NCBI GenBank assembly: GCA_950295325.1
Contig: OX485803.1
Location: 63,813,554-63,877,553 of the forward strand
Length of the DNA stretch: 64,000 nucleotides
Source of the DNA: Polytrichum commune
Lineage: Eukaryota > Streptophyta > Polytrichopsida > Polytrichales > Polytrichaceae
Direction: 5' to 3'
A program made the translations under genes and the position numbers. The notes beneath the pieces are model-generated. The model was not told the DNA's origin. It did not search any database and saw only the letters and a list, made by a program, of their open reading frames with translations. Every line of letters starts with the position of its first letter. The stretch's first letter is position 1. Below are positions 45,481 to 57,424 of the stretch, piece by piece.

Positions 45481-45570
45481 CACTACTAGGAAACATGGGC
45501 CTAGAACACATTTCCCATTTGACATGGGTAGTCATTCAGACACACCCCATTAGGCCCCACAATCCCACTA

Positions 45571-46003
45571 CATTGATTATCCCATTTAGTGAGGGTGGGT
45601 TGATTGTGCGTGTGGAAAACTCGGTGGAGGTGATACGAAATTTCTTTAGGTTGTGATGTTAATGCCACCGGAAAGATCTAGGGTTACAGAGGCTCAAAGT
45701 GTCAAAGTGCTAGAAACCCTCAATGCAAGCTCTCTTTGGTTCTCAGTGTTAGGAGATGCCTCAAGAGTGAGTGGCGCCAAGTGTAGAGAAGAGGAAGCTT
45801 CTTTGAACTCACCAAAACAAATTACGCACTTCACAAACACCATAGAGCACGCATTCCTTTTCTTGAGATGTATGATAGATGAGCATATATCCATGAATTT
45901 AGTATCACTCAATAAAATTTTAACCCCCACTAACTTTGGGATTTGACAAAATAGTGTATGTTTCGGAAATTAGTAGCACACACACTAAATGAGATAAACA
46001 GTG
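45571..46003. mobile_element. TA-site MITE, 433 bp, CATTGATTATCCC family
   Basis: Begins CATTGATTATCCCATTTAGT and ends with the inverse (reading CACTGTTTATCTCATTTAGT). Flanked by TA (45569-45570 and 46004-46005). The interior open frames (45653-45946 and its complement) lack known domains. Confidence 0.65.
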
Positions 46004-46004
46004 T

Positions 46005-48240
46005 AGTGAATTCTCAAACTCCCAAAAATTACAAAGCCGTGCTCTATGTAATGGAAAACATGGTGGTAATGGGCAAGGACATGGGCTGCCTTTTGGAGCT
46101 GCAGTTCTCCACATGGTCTACAAAACTACCCCTTTCAAAACTATAGGCCACCGGGCACACACGGAAAATACTACCAATAACTCGTTTCCTATACTAGAAT
46201 ACAAATACTACTAAGATATAAGAAGGCCTACATACTATACCTACACCATACCGATCAATACTTTTTTAACTAATGAGGAGCCTCCATGTGGCGGGAAGGA
46301 AAGATAAGGTTGACGAGGCACCTGCGTCTTATTCCCCAACATGTTATTACATCTCTAGTAGAGCATCCTCCAAGAAAGCCGGGCCCTACCTCTAAAAGGT
46401 TTTCCTAAAGCCTCTTGCACGACACTTGATTGACTTCCAAGCCTAGTCATTGTTACGTCCGTTAGGACTTTGTTTCCTACACCACCATGAGGGTGGCGGT
46501 AAAAACGACAATAGTGTTCGAATGGTATATAGGTGAACTGCATGGGTATCGATAACCAACATCAGTAAGGGTATCCAAGAACCTACATGTGGGTATCAAA
46601 ATTGTTATATCATGCAGATTATTGATATGTGGTGTCAAAAAAAATGAAATTCTCATTATAGATACCCAAATCATGGTATTAAAACTAGACAATACTATAT
46701 TGTTTATGGTATTGAGTATCACTCAAGATTCAAGGGTTATGCAATGCTATGACCTTTTGCTAAGAATGTACCTTTTTACCAAGTAGAGTCATTTATGTTG
46801 TGTATTGTCCATATGACTTATGTAATCTTTGTTGGTAACAAATGAATTCCATAGCAAGAAGTTGAAACCTTGTGTGATTCCAAATAGTGAGTGACATTAA
46901 ATACCCTTAACAGTGTAGTCCAAAAGTGGTAAAAGCTTACTCCCTTTGAAAATATATATATATCTATCTATAGAAACTCGTGGCAACCACTTTTTGGGTC
47001 CTTAGGCATCTAGGGGTTAATTGTGGACACCTGTATTTGCATGGTATATGGAAAAACATGTATTGAAGAATGGACACCACAAAGACACATGTAACAACAA
47101 TGTTGGACTATGTGTTCAAAGATATAGACACCATTCTAAGTTCAATGGGTAACACATCTGGGAGAGCCTATGTGATCACTATAAGAGAAAAGCAATCTTC
47201 AATTTGACCCCTTATAGCTTTCGCATCTCAACTTCAAATCTGGGACATGAAACGGCGGTCTTTGTAAATCGACAATTGCTAACCAAATGAAATGAATTTT
47301 CACTTCGATCCGATGGTCAAGATTAAGCCACACACTTTTAAGTGTTAAGATTGTCGATATTTTAAGTGCATGTAAATTTCTACATACCTGACCTTGACAT
47401 AGCCATTTCGCAGCTCCCCTCTGAGCCCTAAAGTTATGGAGGTTGATGACTTAGACTTTACAATGGGGAAGGTGGGTGGGTGAGAGTAGTTACTGTAGTA
47501 CCATGATGTTAATTATATTATTTGAGGATTTGTGCAAATTTTGAAAATTTTAATTGTAAAAATAGCCTCTATCCTAGAAAAAAAAGGTGAGAATTTGGCA
47601 ATATGTTTCATTTGTGAAAATGGAAATGTGAAAATATACAAGTCGTTTGACAACAATTTGCCTAAACCATCTTGGGACTACACTACGATATGGAGAAGTA
47701 AGTCACACTTTTTCCCCAATTCGGGAACGCCACCTTAACCTCTAATGTGTTATGTGACCATAATCTAGTTGGGAGCGGTTCGTTTTGACCCCTTTGACAC
47801 TAGTTTGGATGATTTCTTGACTGAATTTAACATTGTCCAAGACCAATATTAACATTCCGATTATAATCTCCTACATAATAGAATTTCAACACTCCAGATT
47901 TTGACTGTGAGTAGTCACCTCTAACCTGCAAACATCTATTCCGTTGGATTCATCTAAGAAGCCTTAGATCTTCAACTACGATCGTTGAAATTGAGATCGC
48001 ATGTTTTGGGCAAATTGGAAGGAAATTGGGTGTCGGTAGATAGGGGTTAAACGCGACGTGGTGACAAAGTATATACTACTCTCATCTCACGACTTGAGCG
48101 TGAAAGTCGAGGCAGGCCGTGGACTTCAAATGAGGAGAGTGTGTGGAATGATTGATTTTGTGTGAGTATGTGCAATCCTCAAAACAAAACTCGAAAAATC
48201 CTATTGTATGATGTCCACAGCTCGGTGTCACTCCGATAGT
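46005..48240. other. Gene-free stretch with MITE fragments
   Basis: Holds fragments of the CATTGATTATCCC family (about 46,720-46,920, ending CAGTGTAG) and of the ACCTATATTTGA family (about 47,020-47,200). No supported gene. Confidence 0.4.
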
Positions 48241-48244
48241 AAGG

Positions 48245-48580
48245 CACTCCGATAGTAAGGCAAGTGGGTCTTAAACAAACACTTTTGGCTTTGGGCTCAT
48301 GTCTAGTAGGATACGAAACGTGCAATTACTTAGTGCAAGATGATTAGCAAATCCAAATCGTGCCCATAGTCACTTTCTTCATAATTTTGGGAGCTCTTCA
48401 CAATATCCAATTTGTGTCAAAGTGAAGATTTTATCTATCACAGAGCCCCCCCCCCCCTCCCATCCCAAGTGATTTGACTATTGCATCTTGAATGGTTAAT
48501 GAAATTTTGAGCATATAGGCTGATCGTTTTTTAACACATGTCTATTTGGTATTTGTTCTTAGATCCGCACCCAACCGTTC
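48245..48580 (-). repeat. Dispersed repeat, ACCTATATTTGA family, copy 2 (with poly(C) insertion)
   Basis: Shares AGGATACGAAACGTG, GATGATTAGCAAATCCAAATCG, TTTGGGAGCTC, AAAGTGAAGATTTT and AACACATGTC with the 57,480-57,830 copy. A C run of about 14 lies near 48447. Confidence 0.55.
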
Positions 48581-48793
48581 TCAAAAGGGACCGCTGACCA
48601 TAGTATTTAGTTCTCACGCCCTTTTAAAGTAAGGTCAATCACGGTTTGGATCACCTATTCTTTAGCAATCATCTAAGCATCACTCCACCACCACCACCAC
48701 CTCCTCCTCCGCCCCGCCTCCTCAAATACTTGGTGGTGGGACATCATGGCCCGGTTTGGTGTGGTTTGGTTTCCTAACACCTACTAAAGGGGT

Positions 48794-48796
48794 AAC

Positions 48797-48831
<35 letters not shown>
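48794..48831. repeat. (AAT)n microsatellite
   Basis: About twelve AAT units. Confidence 0.95.
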
Positions 48832-48832
<1 letters not shown>

Positions 48833-48922
48833 TTTGCCCTTTGTAGGTTGGCTGCTAAGATGATGGTAGATTAAAGATTCAAAATCGGAAAAAGGATGAT
48901 CGTTAGCAATTTTAACATGCAA

Positions 48923-50030
48923 CATTGTCCGGGGAGAATTTGGGCAACAATTGGTCCAAATCTGAGTGTTTCTAAGTCCAGCCGGTTACATGTGGACATC
49001 TTTTGGGTTTCCTTTGTTCATCGGGGGTATACTCCATACAAGATTCACCTAAAATGATCGGTAGTTTTTCCCTGAAGTCTTGAAGAACTGCAACCGAACC
49101 GGTCATTTCTCAAACTCATCCGGTTCATCTGTAACTAACTAGCGGCTTTTTCTCCCGTTCATTGCTCACAACGGCCCTCAACGGCTCTCAACGGCCCATA
49201 CATTGTTCTAAAATGATCGCTATTTCTCCTGAAGTCTTGATGAACTGCAACCGGTCATTTCTCAAACTGCAACCAGTCAATTCTCAAACTCAGCCGGTTC
49301 GTCTGTAACTAACTACACTAAATATGATATTTAGTGTTAGATACACTAAATATGAACACGACACTAAATATCACTAACCCTATGAAAGTAAGTAACATTA
49401 AATGTAAACTCAAACACTAAATATCATCTATGGTAATATGTGAAAGTTACATGCACAAATTTAGTGTTTAGCAGGAAAGAGGTGGCAACAAGGAAGGTGG
49501 CGGCGGCGCATTTATGTTTAACACTAATAATCAAAGAATTGAAAATTAGTGTTGAGCATAGTAGGGTGGTAAAACACTAAATCTAATCAAACACTAAATA
49601 TCATATTTTGTGTAGTGGCCAGTTCTCCCGTTCATTACTCTGAACGGCCCTCAACGGCCCTCAACGGCTCTGAACGGCGCATAGATTCTTCGAAAATGAT
49701 CGCTACTTCTCCTGACGTCTTGAAGAACTGCAACCGGTCATTTCTCAAACTGCAACCAGTTCATCTGTAACTAACTAGCGGCCAGTTCTCCCATTCATTG
49801 CTCTCAACGGCCCATAAGCGGCTCTCAACGGCCCACAAGCAGCTCTCAGCGGCCCATACATTCTTCGAAAATGATCGCTACTTCTCCTGAAGTCTTGAAG
49901 AACTGCAACAGGTCGGTCATTTCTCAAACTCATCAGCCGCTTTGTCTGTAACTAACTAGCAGCCTTTTCCTCCTGCTCATTGCTCTCAACGGCCCACAAA
50001 CGGCTCTCAACGGCCCACGAACAGCGAGGT
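48923..50030 (+). mobile_element. Expanded hAT-like MITE with about four internal tandem modules
   Basis: Starts CATTGTCCGGGGAGAATTTG and shows the family blocks GGTTACATGT, TGATCGG, CTCAAACTCATCCGGTTCA and TCTGTAACTAACTAGC. A 157-184-bp module (CTGAAGTCTTGAAGAACTGC through CAACGGCCCATACATT) starts at 49072, 49229, 49712 and 49887. A separate TA-site MITE (49316-49612) splits the second module. The right boundary is approximate. Confidence 0.7.
49316..49612 (+). mobile_element. TA-site MITE, 297 bp, nested in the expanded hAT-like MITE
   Basis: Begins CACTAAATATGATATTTAGT and ends with the inverse (reading CACAAAATATGATATTTAGT). TA at 49314-49315 and 49613-49614. The neighbouring module at 49778 supplies the empty site ACTAACTAGCGGCCAG. 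Same family as 3823-4211. Confidence 0.85.
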
Positions 50031-51107
50031 TCACGCTCCAGTGTATGAGTCAATACCAACAAACCGAAACCCAAGGATCAAGTGGGAGTTGAATACGAGT
50101 CACTGTAGGAGAGGCAAGTGGGAGCCAAATTCAACACCAACTCCCTTTGCTCGCTCTTTAAAACTCCCCTGTGTCAAGTTTGACACTGAAGTTGTTGGGA
50201 TGGGTGCAACAATAACGAGAAATGGAATTGCCAGCCGTTCCTTGCAGACCAAGTTTACAAGTAGCACTGCTGTTCAAACGTGAACTTAATTAGTTCTGTT
50301 CAAACGGGCCATGATTCCTTGGCGGCTATGGAGTCGATTTGATGGCTTCAACTTCAGCGTCCGGCTTTGGCTCCGAGCGAGTTTCCAATCACCTTTGATT
50401 CTATTCGCGCAAATATATGGAGTGGAGGTGTAGATGATGCCTCGTTCGTGCCCCCCTAGGTTGGGGAAAGTATTCGCACCTTTTTACCATACCCCCCAAA
50501 ACTGACTCGAACAAGTGTATAATACAAGGTCATGAAGCTCCCGCAAGATCCTATAGAGCTCCTTCACCCTTTACCTTTGTTGGGTGGGGTTTGCCTCAAG
50601 TGGTTAGTGTTGAGGGGTGTTGAGCATTGACTTTTTAGGAGGGTGGCCCCATCGATGAACCAGTGTATGAATCCCTACGAAATAATTATAGGAAGTGTTC
50701 GTTCTAGGAAAATATTAAACTATTTTGTGTCAAGAAACAAGTGGGTTTGAAAATCCGACATTTGGTTAAGACATGCACACCGCATCTCATTTACCATAGT
50801 GATCGATCCTAGTCTAACACACCAGCACAAGGTTCACCTCCAAACACCGGATGGTTGCTCCTAATTTTTTTCCGGATAAGTCTATTGCAATGGAAAGTTG
50901 TTCACGGTACTTTTCAAGCCTTAAACATGCTATATTCTCAAATCATTTCCAATGTATAATGGTTGTAGAGCTGTGTCTTGAAGTTAAGAGATGTGTTGTA
51001 ATTTAGAACCACTTTATAGCCAATGTTTGTTTTGGGCTTGCGTACCTTATGTGAACTCTCCAAGTGATGTGAGGACCTCACCCACATTCATTTTTACAAT
51101 AGGGTAG
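50031..51107. other. No gene supported
   Basis: The open frame at 50041-50283 (80 codons) has no recognisable domain. The sequence is otherwise featureless to me. Confidence 0.35.
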
Positions 51108-51420
51108 ATGTGTCTAATTCGATTGTTTATCTTAATTTGGATACCTATATTTGAGCCGTATATGGTTAGGTGTGGCTCCAAAAATGGATACCATAGAGGC
51201 ATATGTTTAAAAGAGATTGGACTATGTGCTCAAGATAATCAACAAACTTGGGAGAACCTATATGACCATTTAACAACCACAAGCATCTTCACTTAGACAA
51301 TGAATAGAATATTCACATGAGCTCCAGAAATAATGAGGAAAGTGGCTACTGCCTCAATTTAATTTTGCTTGCCATCTCATCTAATAGCGTGTTTCATAAC
51401 TTAGGAAAAGTGGGATTAGT
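51108..51420 (+). repeat. Dispersed repeat, ACCTATATTTGA family, copy 3
   Basis: GGATACCTATATTTGAGC, AAAAGAGATTGGACTATGTG, GACCATTTAAC, CATCTTCACTTAGACAATGA and GAGCTCCAGAAATAATGAGG parallel the 58,355 copy in order. Confidence 0.6.
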
Positions 51421-51661
51421 TGGAAAAGTAAGCATTTAAGACCCACCTACCTCACACAAGGTTGAGAATATATACACATATGAAGATAAGATTTATGTGG
51501 ACAAAGGTTAATAGCGGATTTCTTGATAAGAGGGGTTGGAGCCCTCCACTCAACAACTATGGTAAATTACAAATTACATCTATGGAGCACCACAATGATG
51601 CCTTGATATTTTTTTGTTTACCTACACTATTCAGTTTCATTCAAGTCCCATTTCAACGGTA

Positions 51662-52006
51662 CACTAAATAGTCCTATTAGTGTGAATGGAAAATTGGTGT
51701 GGGAATAATCAGTGGGGGCCACACTAATTTTCTAGTCAAGGTGGAATTAACATGGGTCCAAGACCCCAAGTCATCCCCCTATTCTTCATGAAGACTTCCG
51801 ACTAGTACATTGAATATTAGTTAAAGGACAAAGGTGACACAATATGAGATAATCACCCACATTGAATTTCTTAAAAAAATTTAATGTGGTCCACACTAAA
51901 TTTCTACTATAAACTAATCGATGTGGTCCACACTCACTTTCTAACAGGGTTCAGATTTAATGTGGCCCACACTAATTTTGATCATGAGAATTAGCGTAGT
52001 CTCTAG
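51662..52006 (-). mobile_element. TA-site MITE, about 345 bp, GTGGGCCACA family, copy 3
   Basis: TA at 51660-51661 and 52007-52008. Begins CACTAAATAGTCCTATTAGT. The interior, read inverted, follows the 36082-36429 copy (TGTGGCCCACACTAATTTT, TCTTGGACCCATGTTA, CCACCTTGACTAGAAAA). Confidence 0.7.
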
Positions 52007-52008
52007 TA

Positions 52009-53935
52009 AGTTTACTGTGATTTCAATGGTTGACATTGTTTCGCATTCAAAAAAGGTCCCAAAATCCATACCTCACACCCTTTGGGGGTTAAGTTTGTGT
52101 TTGTAGATTCTTCTTAGCATCCCTTTTTCTCCGTAGTCACTTTGCTATGGTGAAGTGAATTGATTTACACCCAGATGTTAAAAACATTGGATTTTTTGCC
52201 TTGTAAGGTGTCACCTCCACTCTTTGTGGGTAAGAGGTGGCGCCAACTAGCTTCACATTAGTGGAGCGGAGTCACCCAAAAATCGGGACATGTCTCTAAG
52301 CTCCATTATTGGGAGTAGCCAGTGAGCTCCACTATGAGTTGTAATTGAAGTCCACCTTCCTATCCAAGGGCAGAGGTCCCCTAGGGTTTAGTTGGTTGTG
52401 TTGAGTGGTATCGCCACTTTCTCCTCCATTCTCCACCCCTATGGATGCCACCCTCTTGCTCTCTTAACCGGTACCTTGTAGCCTCTTTATTCATGTAGTG
52501 GCAATAGCAGCGCCACCTTTTGGTTGTAACGGAGTTTTAAGAATTTTGGGTACCAAGTTTCAAGTTTTTGGGGTGGAATGCATTGGTGGTGCTTGAAGGT
52601 GCCACCCTCCTAGCCTACCTATTTGTATTTGTTTGTGTGATTGTAAGAGCGGTCTTTGTAAGCAATGATGTTCAATTTGGGTGTAATCTCTTGTTTTAGT
52701 GGGTTGGTGCAATCTTTCTGGGTGTAAAAATGCATGAGGTACTTTAGGTGTATAATGTTTTAATGCTAATCATCTTGCATGATTCAGTTTTGGTGGACGT
52801 TGATATTTAAGAGGGTTGATGCAACACTCGTTTACCTAAGTTGTTGCTAAGTGCTTTAAACATATGATATGAACTCCCAATAATCCTTGGAACATCCAAT
52901 TATAACGGGACTATAAATAGAATTAGACTAACTCAAAGAAGAGGCGACGCTACAACTCACGCTAGTGGTGACATTGGACTCATCTCTTCTTCTCCTCTTA
53001 AACTTTTGAGTGTAAGTTAATGCTCCTAATGCATTTGTCCGTCTCTATTGGGTATCGCATTGACACGAGACACACAAGAGACACACAAAAGTAGGCTTCT
53101 TTGCAAACCTCTCGACACGATTCTCGAGATCAATCCATTGGCGTTTGCTTCAAATGGACAAAGTTGGTCTGAGCAAGTTATCACCTAAGTTATTGGTGAC
53201 GACAAAGTTGTGAAGGAATATCTCTGTGATCGCAGGGTCAACGTGCACTAATCGATCGAGTCGACAACCAATTTTTTGCACGTTTGGGACTCGAGTCCTC
53301 GCGATGACTTAACTTAGAAGCTGAAGATGAACAACCAGTCATATATATATTTAGGGTGGGAATTAGAGGTTTTGAGAAGATCTCGTTTGTTTTGTGGGCC
53401 CAGTGTGGGTGCGATCTCCATGTTACTTGAACTTTGAAGCCTGCTTGTGGCCGCCTTATTATATGGGCATATACTATACATCAGGTAGTTAGTACTTATG
53501 TTGTTATTTTGGATAAGCTTGTGAAGAAGGTCCCCTAGGATGTCGTTGAGCCAGAGATCGAGCTCCCCTATAACAAGTTAAGTATAGCTAAGTAGCAAAC
53601 TGCCCCTAACTGTACCCTGCCGATCATGATATGACATAATGATTCCGAGATAACATCTTAGCCCTCTTGGATATTAATTAAAGACTTGCTACTGTGACTG
53701 TTCAGTGAACTATGATCTGTTCCAACAGTGTGCAGTGGCCGCAAAAGCAAATTTATTCAGATATTTTGGAAAAATATCTGCCTCTCTCTACTTCCCATGA
53801 GTTGCTCGTGCTGTTTGCAATGTCTATCCAAACCGGCAACCGCACGGCAAAAGCCAATCTCCCGTTTTCCCATTCTTTCCAGTTGGTTGGAGGCTCCCTT
53901 CAAGTTAGGCACCTCTAGTGAGAGGGAGGGAGGGA
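52009..53935. other. No gene supported
   Basis: Mixed-composition sequence with GGTGGCGCC-type motifs near 52,240. No coding region with recognisable domain or splice structure was seen. Confidence 0.35.
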
Positions 53936-54425
53936 TGCATGCATGCATGCATGCATGTGTAAGGTTATGTGGGGGCTTCCAAGAACTTCACGTACAATCT
54001 TTTGGGTCGTCGAATGGGTCCGCGAAACTCTCTCATCACGGTACCGATTGTGAATCATGGAGATTGTTGTTTCAAGTATCCAAATTGGGGTCGAGATGCA
54101 AAAGTTATAAGAGGTCAAAATGGAGATTCTCCTTTCTCTTGAAATGGTTGTTTAGACCTTCTCAATTGTGTTAAATACTAGTCTCCAAATAGTGTTTGCA
54201 TGCATGCATAAGTATGTAAGGTATGTGGGGGGCTTCCAACTTCACGTACACTTTTTTTTGTCGTCGGATGGGATCGCGAACTATCTCATCAAGGTAGCAA
54301 TTGTGAATCATGAACATTGTTGTTTCAAGTACCGAGATTGGGGTTGAGATGAAAAAGCTATAACAAGTCGAAATGAAGATTCGTCTTTCTTTTGAAATGG
54401 TTGTGTTGAACACTAAACTTAGAAT
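53936..54425. repeat. Two-copy tandem duplication, about 250 bp each, starting in (GCAT)n
   Basis: Copy 1 from about 53936 and copy 2 from about 54187 both begin with GCATGCATGCAT, then TATGTGGGGG-CTTCCAA, CTTCACGTACA, GTCGTCG, ATTGTGAATCATG, ATTGTTGTTTCAAGTA and TTGAAATGGTTGT. Open frames inside exist on several frames and are not supported as genes. Confidence 0.75.
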
Positions 54426-55639
54426 GGTTCAATCCCGTCGTGACACATATGTTTTTGGTGTCCGCACTTAACTATAAGACTTGTCATATACCACTCAAAT
54501 GTTGGTGCCCGATTAAGAAGAGTCACCACATAAAGCCCACATGATGCCTCGAAAGAAACGTTGTTCATTTCTTGAATCGTCCGTTGCAACTCCCAAATGT
54601 CCAAATTGCAACCCGCAACTTCCGGTGGGCAGCCATCTTTTTAAGTTTTTTATACATTGATATTCTCACAATGGTCTCACCTAAGTGGACAAGTCGCGAC
54701 GGGCGGTTGTAATGGACAAGTTTTCCATTGTGCGACCCGAGGAATCTGCAATAGTGAGTCTAGTAGGTCGCGCAAAAGGAGTAGAGGCCATTGCAAAGAT
54801 GGTCATTCCAGAAACGCCACTTGGAAACTTTCTCGTACTAGTTCTGCTGAAAGCTCGTCCGAGTTTGTTGTTGTTCATGTGCAGCCTCCGAATATAGCAC
54901 GTGGTCAGCAGCTGCAACAAGCAGGCTCCGGGCGCGCATGCCTTCAATTGGCTTCAATTCCCGACAAGCAGCAATTGGTTGATGATTAGTAAGGATCGAC
55001 TTTTTATGCGCTGGAAAGCAAGCAATCCTTACAAATATCGAGCCACTGTAGTATCCAAATATCTACACACGCTCAAAAACAGATCTGGAACTAACCCACC
55101 CACCCACCAACCAACCTCCCAAACCTCGAAGCATACAAGAATGTAGCAATTCCATTCCACACCAACTTAGTCCTCAGGCAGTGCGGATCCGAAATATCAT
55201 GATGTGCGGTGCATTATCGTGAAGTCACGTGGTGAGCGACAGATATTTAATCCAAGAATGATACGGTAAGGTAGAGACAAAGCCATGTGCTCCAAACTTC
55301 CACTCCAATTAATTATGGGTTATATCAACATGCTCGGCTAATCAGGGTAAAAACACAACTACCTGTTCATCAGGCGCTTGCTTGGGAAGGGAATCATTGG
55401 GAGACTGAAAGATAGACAAAAGGTATGTGGGTGTTATTCAGTTCGTTTTTCATGTTTTCCAACTTCTACTGATTAGATTTACACAATGAAACATGCGCTC
55501 CGTTGACAAATCTACAATGAAGCATCCACAGATTTCGGATCGGATCAGATCGGATCTCCCCTTATTTAGTTATGATTATCGGAAGCACATGTTTGTTGGT
55601 TCCTTAATTGAATACATAGGTCCTCCCAATTGTGTTCAC
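54426..55639. other. No gene supported
   Basis: Three overlapping + strand frames cover 54657-55146, but none shows a domain I can name or a conserved exon pattern. Confidence 0.35.
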
Positions 55640-55800
55640 AATTGAGTGTGGAGTAGTTAATAGAATTTGAAAACATTGGCCAATCTCTTTTAGACACGTG
55701 TCTTTATGGTGTTTGTTCTTTGATCTTCACCTAATCACACATCGATCAAATATGGGTGTCCGATTAAGAAGAATAAATATTTGAACAACACCCACATCCC
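55640..55800 (-). repeat. Dispersed repeat, ACCTATATTTGA family, partial copy
   Basis: CCAATCTCTTTTAGACACGTG, TCTTTATGGTGTTTGTTCTTTG and CAAATATGGGTGTCCGATTAAG match the 57,700 copy. Confidence 0.55.
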
Positions 55801-55929
55801 TTAGTTATTAATGCCAGCTCCTAACAGCTCCTAACAAGCATGATGAAGTCTCATTCACCTGGAGGCTACTGCCCTCTTTCAAGGGTGGGCTCTATATTGG
55901 CAACGAACACCAAACAACAAAAAAATCAA

Positions 55930-56085
55930 CATGTTATGAGGGTTAGGTGGGTGACATTTGGGCACCTTGAGGGCCGAGTAAGGTGGTTGGTTTGTGTTGT
56001 GGGTTATCATCCAGAAGATCTGGATTCGAAACCCTGGTAGGCCCCTAAAAGCTAGCAATGCAAGAAATCGTTATTCCTTGCTATT
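55930..56085 (+). mobile_element. Candidate tRNA-derived SINE fragment
   Basis: GAGTAAGGTGGTTGG resembles a pol III A box, and 40-45 nt downstream GGATTCGAAACCC resembles a B box. No poly(A)/poly(T) tail or TSD could be fixed, because a hAT-like MITE abuts it at 56087. Speculative. Confidence 0.3.
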
Positions 56086-56086
56086 G

Positions 56087-56312
56087 CTATGATTGGGGAG
56101 AACCGACAGTTAGTTACAGATGAACCAGTTGAGTTTGAGAAATAGCCGGTTGAAGTTCAAGACTGCAGGAAAAGTACCGATCATTCTAGAGGAATTTATA
56201 GAATGAACCCCGATTTATTAAAGGAAAACTGAAGGCTGTCAACATGTAGCCGGTTGGACTTGCAAAAACTAGGATCTCAACCGATTATGCCCAAAAATCT
56301 CCCCGATCACTG
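56087..56312 (-). mobile_element. hAT-like MITE, 226 bp, CAGTGATC family
   Basis: Begins CTATGATTGGGGAGA and ends TCTCCCCGATCACTG, good inverted ends. Same 226-bp length as 4834-5059 and collinear with it in reverse. The 8-bp flanks match poorly (TGCTATTG versus ATCCCTTG), so the TSD has decayed or the copy was moved with its surroundings. Confidence 0.75.
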
Positions 56313-56919
56313 ATCCCTTGAATGAGTCATTGAGCAGCACCTACCAGCTACTTTTGCAGATGCCGGGTTTTTATGGAAATGATGACAATCCCCTGTGCAT
56401 TTTTGTAGGAGGGGCATAAGGTGGGTCTGCATTTTTGAGTAGGAGTTTTGCTTATGGAGGGGCTTGTGTGAGGCTGGTCTTAGTTTCAAGTGTACGATTA
56501 TGAAGGATAAGCATTGAGGGTGAGCAGAGGGCCCTAGAGAGAAACTAAAACATTATTGCTACACAACATCATCATTGTGATCCAAAAAGCTCAAAATTGT
56601 AAATCAGGCAGAACACCTGATGGTCTTAAACATGAGCAGGCAAAACTTCAATGTTTCAAATAGTAGGCATATCAGATGCCTACATTAATGTGCAGGAATC
56701 GATTAATTAGTTACAATGTGCACAAGAATCACAAATTCCCTGTCCAGCTAAGAAAATGACACATTGCATATGTCAATTCATACATTCTTGTTTGATGGAA
56801 TCCACAACATTGTAGACGGTTAAAGAAAGAATCTTAACTAGAGAATGCTAAGAGTTTGGAAATATTCACAGATGTTCGTCACAAATCTACCAGGTGTGTC
56901 CGACATGCACGCAAAACAT

Positions 56920-56941
56920 GACACACACACACACACACACA
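56920..56941. repeat. (AC)n microsatellite
   Basis: About eleven AC units. Confidence 0.95.
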
Positions 56942-57000
56942 TCTCCATGCCATTCCTGCTAACAAATTAGTATTCAGAAAAAGTTTTATAGACAAACTTA

Positions 57001-57424
57001 TCATGGAGTGAAGGTGACATTATGGAACGATTTTCCTTTTAAGCGTCGCCTCCTCTCTTGACCCAAAAGATATGTCATGCTACTCTCTAGCCCTGTCAAT
57101 ATTTTTTTGATCTGAGAGTACAAACCAAGGCTGTTGGTAGCAGGGTCGCCTGGAGCGGCATCGATAAGCCTCACCTCCGCCCATGTTCCTGGTGGTTTTT
57201 TCCCATGCATTGGACTATTGGTTTCTTCATGTTCTTCAGGTCCCTCATTATTTTCATCGTTGTGCATGTGGCACCTTGACTTTTCTTTCATGTGCTCAAT
57301 CTGGGAACATCGTGAGCGACACGCTCCATAGGCACAGTTTGGAGTTTTCATGTGCTTGTTACTATTATTATCAGGGCATTTCACCACAAATTGTTGGCAA
57401 ATCTCCACATCTCGCCTGGGATGC
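57001..57424 (-). CDS. Terminal exon of the coiled-coil gene
   Basis: Acceptor TAG|G at 57425 (an in-frame alternative CAG|G at 57416), then 423 nt to TGA at 57001. Cys/His-rich N-part (CPDN, CAYGACRSRCSQIEH), acidic middle (NDENNEGPEEHEE), then a hydrophobic/basic tail ending GKSFHNVTFTP. No named domain. Confidence 0.55.

Noticed and set aside
48923-50030. Reading the CAACGGCCC-rich modules as a coding repeat
   Set aside because: Modules differ in length by non-multiples of three and contain stops in every frame.
50041-50283. 80-codon + frame after the expanded MITE
   Set aside because: No recognisable domain, splice site or homologue within the window.
54657-55146. Three overlapping + frames that might be a gene
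   Set aside because: No frame shows a domain, and no splice pattern favours one over the others.
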